13,028 nt of DNA, taken from the NCBI GenBank assembly GCA_003649915.1, contig QMTG01000018.1, positions 1 to 13,028 of the forward strand, given 5' to 3'. How positions within the stretch are numbered: position 1 is the first letter of the stretch; every line of letters begins with the position of its first letter. Below, in pieces: positions 6,110 to 13,028 of the stretch. The notes under the pieces are model-generated. The model was not told the origin of the DNA. It worked only from the letters and a program-made list of their open reading frames with translations, and ran no database searches. This DNA comes from Thermoplasmata archaeon (GTDB lineage: Archaea > Thermoplasmatota > Thermoplasmata > B31-G17). The position numbers and the translations under genes are program-made.

Positions 6110-7222
6110 CTACATATTGCCTTTTATTTGATTTTTCCCTTTAATTCTTTTAACTATCAAAAAGGCGATGATAAGCAGCGGAGATAATATAAGCAAAATA
6201 TGTGCCAGTGTTATCCCACGCACTAATACTGTCAGTACCTTGCTTTTTTCGGCATACAATACATTGACCTCTGCTCTCCCGCCCAGCAGCCCACTCGCTA
6301 TTGTTATATTGCTTTTGTGCATATGGACGCTTATTATTGAACAGGATGATGTTGCCGTGAAATTCTCTAGAGACCATAATAAATGGTGTGTTGTATTCTC
6401 TGCGACCACCTGAACTCGAACTATAGAGAACGTTCCCATGGAAACTTCAACCACATCATCTCCATTCATCCTCAGTATGATGCTATCTACACTTGGATAT
6501 AGCGCCTCAACATCCACCTTATCCCACATTTTCTTATCGAGGGTATAAGAATGCAGTGTAAACTTACATGGAGCGCTGGCAAATAGTAGTAAGTGTGTGC
6601 CGTTGTCCAATATTGCGTAGTTCACACAATTTTGTGTGCAGTTTTTTAGTTCCCAGATAGAGGGCAAATCCCAAAGATAGCCTATGGTTTTGTTGAAAGC
6701 TCCTAGGGATAGAGTATATGTCTCGCCGATAAATAGCCCAATCTTGGTGATGGCATGACCTGTATAATTGCCTAGGCACACTCTCACATAGTCGGGCTTT
6801 CCTACGGTTATATTAACCCAAGAATACGCCTTAGACCCTGGGCTAAGGTTCACCACAGCCAACTTTCCACCAAGCATTTCATCCCAGTTGCACTCAATAG
6901 CGAATATTTCACCCTCTTCAATACCCACCCCGGGACCTCCACTCACGATGACTGCGTAATAGCCTGAAGAGTTTGTGGTAGATGTGGAGTTTATATTAGA
7001 GCAAAGAGAATAAACACTCACTGTAGCATTTGCAATTGGCACGCCGTTGCAATCCAGAACATATCCCATGAATACGTACAGGGGTGCTTCCCTGCTACTA
7101 ACCGTAGCGGCTCCTTGAAGAATTATCTGAATTAATAGCAGAAAGGCTATAATATTGTATTGGAGCCTACCCATCACGAAACTTACATGGCGCACACTCT
7201 TTTTTACTCTCCAATCGGGCAT
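6110..7222 (-). CDS. Secreted, C-terminally anchored surface protein with a carboxypeptidase-regulatory-like domain
   Basis: The predicted 370-residue protein has an N-terminal hydrophobic segment (about 22-38, IIAFLLLIQIILQGAA) acting as signal peptide or anchor. A beta-sandwich of the carboxypeptidase regulatory-like kind follows at about 50-130 (GYVLDCNGVPIANATVSVYS, then NSSGYYAVIV). A large extracellular region rich in N-x-S/T sites and with several cysteines comes next. Near the C-terminus are a membrane helix (about 340-358, LILSPLLIIAFLIV) and a short basic tail. It therefore probably faces outward and is held by its C-terminal helix. The start at 7222 matches a TATA element 30 bp upstream; an internal ATG at 7174 would place the signal peptide at the very N-terminus and is the alternative. 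It is divergent from the giant surface protein gene, which has the same topology. The function is not recognised. Confidence 0.72.
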   Translation of the reverse strand: MPDWRVKKSVRHVSFVMGRLQYNIIAFLLLIQIILQGAATVSSREAPLYVFMGYVLDCNGVPIANATVSVYSLCSNINSTSTTNSSGYYAVIVSGGPGVGIEEGEIFAIECNWDEMLGGKLAVVNLSPGSKAYSWVNITVGKPDYVRVCLGNYTGHAITKIGLFIGETYTLSLGAFNKTIGYLWDLPSIWELKNCTQNCVNYAILDNGTHLLLFASAPCKFTLHSYTLDKKMWDKVDVEALYPSVDSIILRMNGDDVVEVSMGTFSIVRVQVVAENTTHHLLWSLENFTATSSCSIISVHMHKSNITIASGLLGGRAEVNVLYAEKSKVLTVLVRGITLAHILLILSPLLIIAFLIVKRIKGKNQIKGNM

Positions 7223-7249
7223 TATGTGCTACAATAAAATGGTCTATGA

Positions 7250-7258
7250 TTATAATTT
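7250..7258 (-). promoter_or_regulatory. Probable TATA box of the 370-residue surface protein gene
   Basis: The minus strand reads AATTATAAT, centred about 32 bp upstream of the ATG at 7222. This supports use of that start over the internal one at 7174. Confidence 0.45.
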
Positions 7259-7432
7259 TTTCTTTCGTTATGTCTCAGGTATTATTCCCAAATTACATGT
7301 GGCATGCTTATCACCGCTCGCTACAACTTTTTATGCCTTACTATCCTCAGCACCAATCCTTTGTTTGGCAACAATTTATATGCTTAACACGCGCATGTGC
7401 TGTGTATTCCATTATTTGGCTTATTACAAAAG

Positions 7433-7440
7433 TATTTATA
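7433..7440 (+). promoter_or_regulatory. Probable TATA box of the giant surface protein gene
   Basis: TATTTATA predicts transcription from about 7463, leaving a leader of about 18 nt that carries the ribosome-binding site. A second TTTATAT at 7448-7454 lies too close to the start codon to leave room for that site, so it is less likely. Confidence 0.5.
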
Positions 7441-7451
7441 TGTGGGGTTTA

Positions 7452-7477
7452 TATCACCCAAATAAGGAGAGGTGATA
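7452..7477. promoter_or_regulatory. Inverted repeat TATCACC-N12-GGTGATA over the start region of the giant surface protein gene
   Basis: TATCACC (7452-7458) and GGTGATA (7471-7477) are a perfect 7-bp inverted repeat. The right arm is also the Shine-Dalgarno sequence (GGTGAT, 5 nt before the ATG at 7481). A further TATCACC occurs at 7309-7315 in the same divergent spacer. The pair could be an operator or, if transcription starts upstream of 7452, a hairpin hiding the ribosome-binding site. Because GGTGAT is the standard archaeal ribosome-binding sequence, chance is a real alternative. Confidence 0.35.
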
Positions 7478-7480
7478 CCT

Positions 7481-10400
7481 ATGACGGACAGGGTTTTGAA
7501 GGCTCTTGGGTTGGTCTCGGTATTGGTGGTTGCTTTACTCTTACCGCTTTCTTACTGCATATCAAGAGGCGTGAGTGCTTCCGAGCCAAGGTTTTATGAT
7601 AATGTGGAGAGTGGTCAAGACGGATGGAACGCTACGGGTTTGTGGCACATAACTACGAGACACAGTTATAGCCCATCACACAGTTGGTGGTTCGGCGATG
7701 AATCCTCAGGCACATACGATGTTAAGGATGAAAATGGTAACTCAATACGCACATATGGAAATTTGACATCACCCCCAATATCATTAATTGGCATGTCCCA
7801 TGCCTACCTCATTTTCTATTACTATCTTGACCTAGAAACCACATACGACCCTGCGGGCTGGGAATTCGCTTATGTGCTAATATCAAAGGATGGTGGAGCG
7901 ACTTGGGACAAAATAGGCAGACTTTCACACACGAACGGCTTGTGGGAAGTGGCGGTTTTTGATATCAGCAATTATGTTGGGTATATAATAAACGTTAGAT
8001 TTTATTTTGACAGCAGAGACGGTGTGGACAACAATCATGAGGGGTGGTTTATCGATGATGTGAAGATTACAGAGGGAGAGAAAAACATCGTTATATTAAC
8101 GCAGAAAAGGGTAGAGATAAAGGAAATTAATGATAACCCGACGCGTTCAGGCTCGCGTGTTATACAACTAAACTATACGGGTACTATAGAGTTCATATCT
8201 GATGAAAAAATAAGGGGTGCAAGCCTTGGAGGAAGTTCTGAGGAGTACGTTGTAACGCCTGGGACACAACTCACAATAAGGGTTATGCTTCATAACACGT
8301 ATCCTGTTGAGAGCCTAGCTTGTGATTTGCATCTAAAAATTTACAACAGGTTCGGCGTAGAGGTGCATTCTGCAGTACAGAAAGATATAACAATACTATC
8401 CGGTCACTCCGTATACAAGGAGTTCAAATGGACACCTATGCTCAGCGATCAATACATTGTCGTTATCTTTGTTAAAATGCCCGGAGAGCCCATATCTGTT
8501 GATCCCTGGAACCTCGTGCCAAACCTTCGCTTGCAGTGGAGGTCACTGAAGGTTTATGACTACGTTTTAAACGATGATGTAGAGAATGGCACTGATGGAT
8601 GGCAAACAGAGAGCCACACAGTTAGACCTGATAACGGTGACTGGCAGATTGAAACCAGTAAATGGTACAGTTGGGAGCACTCATGGCATGGTGGTGATTA
8701 CTATTACGTTGGAGGAGGAGGGCAGTACCTCATATCACCTATTCTCAACATAACTAAGTATTGGTGGGTACATAAGTACGAGGCTGGGGCTGTAACATCG
8801 TATCCCTCGCCTGTTGAGGTTGGGGAAGATGGCAGAATTAAGTTGTTCCTGACCTTCTACTATCTGTACTACATGAATAGGGGGGATGTTGGATACTTGG
8901 ACATAAGAACGAAGTATGGCGACCAAGATTGGAGCGACTGGCACGTGATATGGGACACAAGCGATTATTACAATGCCCATCAATGGCAACCTGAGAATAG
9001 AATAGTATGGTCTGACGATTATACTAGAGAATTGCCCATATATATTGATTTGTCTGGTTATCTGCCGGATTCTTACCAAAACACATGGATACAAATCAGG
9101 TTTAGGGTTACAACATCGCTTTCTGGCATGCTTGGGGCGAGTTATGGCTGGTGGCTGGACAACATAGCATTGGGTGGCATTGTTGAGTCGTACAACTTCT
9201 CAATGGAGATATCAGGGCAGGATACGATAAACGTTGACCCCAGTGCAGGAAAACAGGAGGTCAGATTCCAGTTCTGGGTTAGGAATGCCCCGTCCAACAT
9301 AGAGAATACCGTGGAACTTGAGGTCTCCGGCGTGCCCTATGGTACTGAGAACGATAGATGGAACTATTACCTTACCGACAGTTATTTCAGCCTTTTTGGC
9401 AACGAGTCCTCGCTAATCGGGCTTGTAATCACAACAAACAACACTCCCTCCCCAGGAATTTATGAGATAAATGTGAGCGGTCATATAGTGCCAAGGAGTG
9501 GATTGGAGGAGGGAGAAAAGCATGACTGGGTAATTTTTTACCTCATAGTTTCAGCTACGGATATAATGTTAGAAGTTGATGAGAAAGAGAAGAACGTAAC
9601 ACCTGGCAGCACTGTGACCTATACAATCACAATCACAAACACAGGAGCAGATGAGCGTGACATAACACTCTCATACTCACCAACACCATTACCCTCAGGC
9701 TGGTCCGTTGATATCCACCCGAAAAATCTTACTGTCATACCGGGCTATGATAATGCTGAAAGAACTTACGTGCAGGTACAGGCTCCCGACCATGCGTTGC
9801 CTAGCACAGTTTTGGACTTGACCGTGTTTGCAACATACGTTAATTCCACAGGCGATAACATAACCACATCCGTGAATTTGCGCGTGGTGGTTGCGGAGTA
9901 TCGTGATGTAAAACTGTACTGTGACAACCCTGATGAGCACACACTCGGTGGTGGAAATGCTAGTTACGCCCTCCGTATATACAATAAAGGCAACGTGAAC
10001 GATACATACAGCATGATGGTCAATGTTCCATCAGGCTTTGAATACTCACTAAACCCATCTCCCCCATACAATGTTGTTCCTTACAGTTCCACAATGGTCA
10101 CACTGAGCGTAAATGTGCCCGAGAAAACATCAGGCCTATACACAATATATGCTACAGCGGTCTCCGTGCACGATCCATCAGTTCAATCATCGGTGTCTAT
10201 GAACCTAACTGTTGGCTCCCTATATGATATCCATGTGGTGCCTGAGACGAGACAAATAAGTGCTGATGCGGGCTCATTCATACTTTTCAATGTAACCATA
10301 TGGAATAACGGTACTATGAAGGACTCTATGAGAATTACTTTTGGTGGTGACCTTGCTTCTTATGCCTCATCAACTCCCTCCGAAACAGATCCCATGAACC

Positions 10401-11698
10401 GTACCGAGAATAACCCGCAGAAGATAAGGGTTAGCATTTCACTGCCTAAAGACTACGTTGCCGGAGAGCACAGCCTTGTGATATACGCCTATGCGTATTC
10501 CAACCCGTCGTATATGGGATATGCAGATGTTGCGATAAATATCTTGCCTTACTATAAGATAGATATTTCCCCCAGCAAGGATAGATTTACCCTGGACAGT
10601 GGCAGTAATGGTACGTTTACGATAACAGTGTACAATAACGGTAATGCTGAGGATGATGTGACCTTAAACTATGAGAGCGAAGATGCCTGTATAACGGTAG
10701 AGTTTGAGGAGGAAACGGTAACGCTAAAACCCTTTAGCAGTGCACAGATCAATGCCACTCTTTATGTAGCATCTGATGCTAAATCTGGAAGTTATACTGT
10801 TAGCATAACTGGACGCTCATCCCATGGTGCAAACGATAGTGCAAGCGTTTCCGTAGATGTTAACACGATGTACGGCGTATTGTTACATGCGCCAATGCCC
10901 TCTGTCAATGTTAACCCATTGGAGGAGACATCAACATCATGGAGTGTTTATGTGAAGAACATAGGGAATACAAAGGATACCTACACGGTGATTGCGGAAG
11001 CGTCCTCGTCTAAAATATCTGTAACACCTTCTTCTACAGCCCCATCAACAGTAACTGTGGAAGCATATGATGAGGTGGAGATTACAGTAACTGCTACATT
11101 TTCATCCACAATACCACCAAGTACATACACTATTTCACTCTCGGCAAGGTCAACATCATCTCCATCAACATCATCAACCATCCAACTAAACCTGACGATT
11201 ACTAGTGTGCATGAGATTAGTGTGAGTGTGGACAAGACCGCTAAGGATGTTGATGTTGGAGAGAGCACAACATTTGTTTTAAGCGTAGAGAACAGCGGAA
11301 ATGTTGATGAGCAAATAAATGTGACTGTAAAAGGAGACAAAGCAGAATGGGCTGAGTATCCGAAAAGTATAGTAATATCGCCAGGCTCTAAGAGAGAACT
11401 GCCAATAACAATAAATGCCCCGAAAAATGCAAAAACAGGGACGTATACCCTGACTGTAATACTAACAACAAAAGATGGTAGAACCTATACCCAGGAAATT
11501 AAATTCACAGTAAAGGGATATCCCGAAATAATATTTGGACTAAACGCTGTAGAACTCGGAATAATTGGTGCTGTTATTTTGCTGGTAATCGCTGGTGTGG
11601 CCCATAGCAGGGCTAGAAAGAAAGCAAAACCTGCGCTAAAGGCTCGTACAGCAAGGAGGGAAGAAAAGAAGGTCGAAGGCATGCAACTTAAGCTCTGA
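7481..11698 (+). CDS. Giant multidomain surface protein: two jelly-roll domains, six NEW3/CARDB-like repeats, C-terminal membrane anchor
   Basis: The ATG at 7481 is chosen because GGAGAGGTGAT ends 4-5 nt before it; the in-frame GTG at 7472 lies inside that site. The 1405-residue protein starts with a signal peptide (hydrophobic core about 9-25, likely cut after GVSA). A jelly-roll domain of the MAM/immune-inhibitor-A-associated type follows at about 38-200, ending WFIDDVKI. After an Ig-like linker a second copy occupies about 365-565, ending WWLDNIAL. Another Ig-like segment precedes six tandem beta-sandwich repeats beginning near 694, 809, 917, 1027, 1131 and 1245. Each has an N-x-G core (such as ITNTGADERD, VENSGNVDEQ) typical of NEW3/CARDB domains. 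A membrane helix (about 1359-1374) and a basic cytoplasmic tail of about 30 residues end the protein. Many N-x-S/T sites suggest glycosylation. No protease or glycosidase active site was seen. Likely roles are cell-surface structure, adhesion or binding. Confidence 0.85.
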   Translation: MTDRVLKALGLVSVLVVALLLPLSYCISRGVSASEPRFYDNVESGQDGWNATGLWHITTRHSYSPSHSWWFGDESSGTYDVKDENGNSIRTYGNLTSPPISLIGMSHAYLIFYYYLDLETTYDPAGWEFAYVLISKDGGATWDKIGRLSHTNGLWEVAVFDISNYVGYIINVRFYFDSRDGVDNNHEGWFIDDVKITEGEKNIVILTQKRVEIKEINDNPTRSGSRVIQLNYTGTIEFISDEKIRGASLGGSSEEYVVTPGTQLTIRVMLHNTYPVESLACDLHLKIYNRFGVEVHSAVQKDITILSGHSVYKEFKWTPMLSDQYIVVIFVKMPGEPISVDPWNLVPNLRLQWRSLKVYDYVLNDDVENGTDGWQTESHTVRPDNGDWQIETSKWYSWEHSWHGGDYYYVGGGGQYLISPILNITKYWWVHKYEAGAVTSYPSPVEVGEDGRIKLFLTFYYLYYMNRGDVGYLDIRTKYGDQDWSDWHVIWDTSDYYNAHQWQPENRIVWSDDYTRELPIYIDLSGYLPDSYQNTWIQIRFRVTTSLSGMLGASYGWWLDNIALGGIVESYNFSMEISGQDTINVDPSAGKQEVRFQFWVRNAPSNIENTVELEVSGVPYGTENDRWNYYLTDSYFSLFGNESSLIGLVITTNNTPSPGIYEINVSGHIVPRSGLEEGEKHDWVIFYLIVSATDIMLEVDEKEKNVTPGSTVTYTITITNTGADERDITLSYSPTPLPSGWSVDIHPKNLTVIPGYDNAERTYVQVQAPDHALPSTVLDLTVFATYVNSTGDNITTSVNLRVVVAEYRDVKLYCDNPDEHTLGGGNASYALRIYNKGNVNDTYSMMVNVPSGFEYSLNPSPPYNVVPYSSTMVTLSVNVPEKTSGLYTIYATAVSVHDPSVQSSVSMNLTVGSLYDIHVVPETRQISADAGSFILFNVTIWNNGTMKDSMRITFGGDLASYASSTPSETDPMNRTENNPQKIRVSISLPKDYVAGEHSLVIYAYAYSNPSYMGYADVAINILPYYKIDISPSKDRFTLDSGSNGTFTITVYNNGNAEDDVTLNYESEDACITVEFEEETVTLKPFSSAQINATLYVASDAKSGSYTVSITGRSSHGANDSASVSVDVNTMYGVLLHAPMPSVNVNPLEETSTSWSVYVKNIGNTKDTYTVIAEASSSKISVTPSSTAPSTVTVEAYDEVEITVTATFSSTIPPSTYTISLSARSTSSPSTSSTIQLNLTITSVHEISVSVDKTAKDVDVGESTTFVLSVENSGNVDEQINVTVKGDKAEWAEYPKSIVISPGSKRELPITINAPKNAKTGTYTLTVILTTKDGRTYTQEIKFTVKGYPEIIFGLNAVELGIIGAVILLVIAGVAHSRARKKAKPALKARTARREEKKVEGMQLKL

Positions 11699-11849
11699 GT
11701 TTTCTTAGCCTATTTATTAAGAATATTGGTAGGGCTATCCAGAGTAGTGCGGAGAATATTAAGAGGGGTGCACGTGATACCATACCCAGAGATATAAAAA
11801 GAAAAATAAGGGCAGTCAAAAGTGCTATCAAAAAGTAGTAGACCCGCAT
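11688..11849 (-). CDS. 53-residue membrane protein with two predicted helices
   Basis: A complete short frame runs from ATG at 11849 to TAA at 11690-11688. The peptide has two hydrophobic stretches, about residues 5-22 (YFLIALLTALIFLFISLG) and 27-45 (APLLIFSALLWIALPIFLI). They are separated by a short turn with SRAP, and a basic end NRLRKLRA follows. By the positive-inside rule the C-terminus would be cytoplasmic, giving a hairpin in the membrane. It lies 44 nt after alba on the same strand and its last 11 nt overlap the 3' end of the convergent giant surface gene. No good ribosome-binding site is visible. GATTTTAA at about 11885-11892 could be a weak TATA box. The sequence was not recognised. 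Coding is supported by the coherent two-helix pattern and the way it fills the gap, not by homology. Confidence 0.6.
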   Translation of the reverse strand: MRVYYFLIALLTALIFLFISLGMVSRAPLLIFSALLWIALPIFLINRLRKLRA

Positions 11850-11854
11850 AAAAC

Positions 11855-11880
11855 TTAGAGAAAGAGGACGGAGCCTCTAA
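11855..11880 (-). terminator. Weak hairpin between alba and the small membrane gene
   Basis: On the minus strand TTAGAG pairs with CTCTAA (outer 6-bp arms, 11875-11880 with 11855-11860); alternatively AGAGG (11874-11878) pairs with CCTCT (11863-11867). A short GTTTT follows. It could end some alba transcripts or be a leader structure for the small membrane protein. The stems are short, so this is tentative. Confidence 0.3.
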
Positions 11881-11893
11881 AATGCCCTTAAAA

Positions 11894-12169
11894 TCACCTC
11901 GTCATATAAATCTCGATTGACGAGACGTTTGAGGTCCTTCCGTCCTCTTCGTTCGTCAGTTCCTCTGTACCTATCCTAATTTCCTTAATTTTAGCATCGG
12001 GTACGAACCTGTTCCTAACAATCTCTGCAACATCCACTGCCCTGCTGATTGACCTGCCCCGAGCCTTAATAACAACCTCATTGGAGCCGCTGTTAAACTG
12101 TGTCACCACTGCCAGCACGTAGTTCATTGTTGGCTTTTTTCCTATGTATACAGTGTTTTCCTCAGCCAT
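11894..12169 (-). CDS. albA: Alba-family chromatin and RNA-binding protein
   Basis: Alba is a small dimeric protein that coats archaeal DNA and also binds RNA. The 91-residue product from ATG at 12169 matches the family's usual length. It begins MAEENTVYIGKKPTMNYVLA, with the lysine pair (Lys11-Lys12) that contacts nucleic acid and is the known acetylation/methylation region in relatives. It continues with VVIKARGRSISRAVDVAEI (about 33-52) and ends with strands around IKEIRIGTEEL and SSIEIYMTR. Longer starts exist (12178, or 12319 with 50 extra residues), but the long version would extend through the promoter. The start at 12169 has GGGGGA about 9 nt upstream and a TATA box about 67 bp upstream, implying a leader of about 40 nt. 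It is divergent from tRNA-Leu. Confidence 0.93.
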   Translation of the reverse strand: MAEENTVYIGKKPTMNYVLAVVTQFNSGSNEVVIKARGRSISRAVDVAEIVRNRFVPDAKIKEIRIGTEELTNEEDGRTSNVSSIEIYMTR

Positions 12170-12230
12170 TTGCTTCATTCCCCCTAACCTTTTGTTTTTA
12201 ATTGAGTAGCAATCCTTAACACATAAGGCG

Positions 12231-12240
12231 TATATATATT
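12231..12240 (-). promoter_or_regulatory. TATA box of alba
   Basis: AATATATATA on the minus strand would start transcription at about 12210, well inside the longest possible reading frame. This supports the short Alba start at 12169 and a leader of about 40 nt. Confidence 0.55.
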
Positions 12241-12301
12241 TTTTGGATATTTTACCCCGAAGATTGCTGTGTACAAATTCATTTGCCCTCCCCAGCAAAA
12301 T

Positions 12302-12311
12302 ATTAAAATTT
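12302..12311 (+). promoter_or_regulatory. Probable TATA box of tRNA-Leu
   Basis: ATTAAAATTT is centred about 32 bp upstream of the mature tRNA 5' end, so a transcript start at about 12333 with a few nucleotides of 5' leader is expected. Confidence 0.45.
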
Positions 12312-12338
12312 GTATTCACAATTCACCCGCATAAAAGA

Positions 12339-12423
12339 GCGGGGGTTGCCGAGTCAGGTCAAAGGCGTGGGATTTAGGGTCCCATCCCGTAGGGGTTCGC
12401 CGGTTCAAATCCGGCCCCCCGCA
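12339..12423 (+). tRNA. tRNA-Leu, anticodon UAG
   Basis: The 85-nt gene folds as a class II tRNA. The acceptor stem is GCGGGGG (12339-12345) with CCCCCGC (12416-12422) and discriminator A at 12423. The D-arm has GCC/GGC. The anticodon stem is TGGGA/TCCCA with loop TTTAGGG, so the anticodon is TAG at 12375-12377, read with G37. The long variable arm (CCC-loop-GGG, about 12385-12398) is the leucine/serine type. The T-arm is GCCGG-TTCAAAT-CCGGC. The anticodon and discriminator A give leucine. CCA is not encoded, and no intron interrupts the anticodon loop. G10 and G15-region D-loop bases are present, so it may be a substrate of the tgtA product. A T6 run at 12453-12458 is a plausible termination site. 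Confidence 0.97.
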
Positions 12424-12605
12424 TTAATAGGGTAATAGGATTTGAAATGTAATTTTTTGCTGGTAATTAGGGCGAATAAAAAGTGTAGAAAATTAGCTGG
12501 AAGGCTTTCTTTCATTTTTTCTGTCATCTTAATCTGCAGTATGCTGTTTGCATCTATATAGACATTGTATAACGGCACATTATCACAACGGCAAGAATGA
12601 TGAAG

Positions 12606-13028
12606 TTAAACATTAAGCGTTATATATATAACTTCATTTTCATTTATCTTCTCAAACACATTGTTGCTTACATCCGGTACACCATCATTATTTGCATCAT
12701 ACTTCGCTGTAAATTCATAGTAGGTAATGTCATTTATATTGTCGCTGTTTGTTACTGTGTAATCTGTGAGATTGATGATATAGCAACCGCTCTGATACCA
12801 GATAACCCAGCCATTATTATCCGTTGTACCATTTGCCATCGTTCTCCAGTTTGGATCAAAAACTGCAACATCTGCACCGCATATTGGGGTACTACTTTCG
12901 TTTATAACTCTGACTCTTACCCACCACTCCTGAATTACTGCACCAGCGCTGTTGTTCTTGCCTATGCTGTTATTCTCATAAACTCCTCTGCCGTCAATTG
13001 TTTTTGTTCCAACAAGGTGTATGCTCCA
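12606..13028 (-). CDS. C-terminal part of a probable secreted beta-rich protein (5' end beyond the window)
   Basis: The frame is open from the right edge at 13028 to TAA at 12608-12606, giving about 140 residues that begin WSIHLVGTKTIDGRGVYENN. An internal ATG at 12839 is not the real start, because coding character continues upstream of it. The sequence is rich in Asn, Asp, Tyr, Val and Thr, with NxS/T sites and alternating hydrophobic residues. Segments such as VRVRVINESSTPICGADVAVFD look like an Ig-like or carboxypeptidase-regulatory-like sandwich with substituted-surface themes (ANGTTDNNGWVIWYQSG). This resembles the secreted proteins with beta-helix or Ig-like repeats that are common in Thermoplasmata. 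It ends without a membrane anchor or basic tail, unlike the two other surface proteins here. Specific function cannot be told from this fragment. Confidence 0.7.
   Translation of the reverse strand, partial: WSIHLVGTKTIDGRGVYENNSIGKNNSAGAVIQEWWVRVRVINESSTPICGADVAVFDPNWRTMANGTTDNNGWVIWYQSGCYIINLTDYTVTNSDNINDITYYEFTAKYDANNDGVPDVSNNVFEKINENEVIYITLNV

Noticed and set aside
7556..7560. Cysteine at residue 26 of the giant surface protein as a lipoprotein site
   Set aside because: The preceding LSY does not fit a lipobox (Tyr at -1), and a cut after GVSA is a better signal peptidase site.
11140..11190. CATCA-rich repetitive stretch as a possible tandem repeat
   Set aside because: It encodes a Ser/Thr/Pro-rich loop in the fifth NEW3-like repeat region and is irregular, so it is better explained as coding bias.
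10981..11340. Open frame of 119 codons antisense to the giant surface gene
   Set aside because: It mirrors the Ser/Thr/Val-rich coding strand, has no start signals, and lies wholly within a well-supported gene.
12399..12605. tRNA-Leu as an integration site for a mobile element
   Set aside because: No second copy of the tRNA 3' end was seen downstream, and no integrase or element genes are in the window; a copy beyond the edge cannot be excluded.

Overview
The window is archaeal DNA. It carries an archaeosine tRNA-guanine transglycosylase (tgtA), an Alba chromatin protein, an HVO_0476-type zinc-ribbon protein, a tRNA-Leu with no encoded CCA, and TATA-box promoters lying 25-35 bp upstream of start codons (short-leader or leaderless transcripts). 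Arginine codons are mostly AGG/AGA and isoleucine often ATA, as in thermophiles. DUF835, the winged-helix gene and several large anchored surface proteins would suit a euryarchaeon of the Thermoplasmatota/DHVE2 (Aciduliprofundum-like) type. That placement is an inference and could not be checked by search.

Layout. Positions 1-1098 (minus): a C4 zinc-ribbon protein followed by protein-L-isoaspartate methyltransferase (pcm, cut by the window edge), coupled through an ATGA start/stop overlap. Positions 1203-3810 (plus): tgtA and a RuvC/YqgF-like RNase H-fold protein overlapping by 26 nt. Positions 3892-4701 (minus): an endonuclease IV-like TIM barrel. Positions 4970-5461 (plus): a stand-alone DUF835 protein. 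A GC-rich hairpin island follows, then a small winged-helix regulator (5616-5969, minus). Positions 6110-7222 (minus) and 7481-11698 (plus): two divergent genes for secreted, C-terminally anchored surface proteins, the second a 1405-residue multidomain protein. Positions 11688-12169 (minus): a 53-residue membrane protein and Alba. Position 12339 onward: tRNA-Leu(UAG), then the C-terminal end of another probable secreted protein running off the right edge on the minus strand.

The left half is mostly information processing and macromolecule repair: tRNA modification, protein repair, a nuclease-like fold and an AP-endonuclease-like fold. The right half is mostly cell surface. No CRISPR array, insertion sequence, rRNA or phage module was seen. 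The least explained items are the RNase H-fold partner of tgtA, the GC-rich alternating-hairpin island at 5551-5600, the repeated TATCACC element near the big surface-protein promoter, and the small two-helix membrane protein next to alba.
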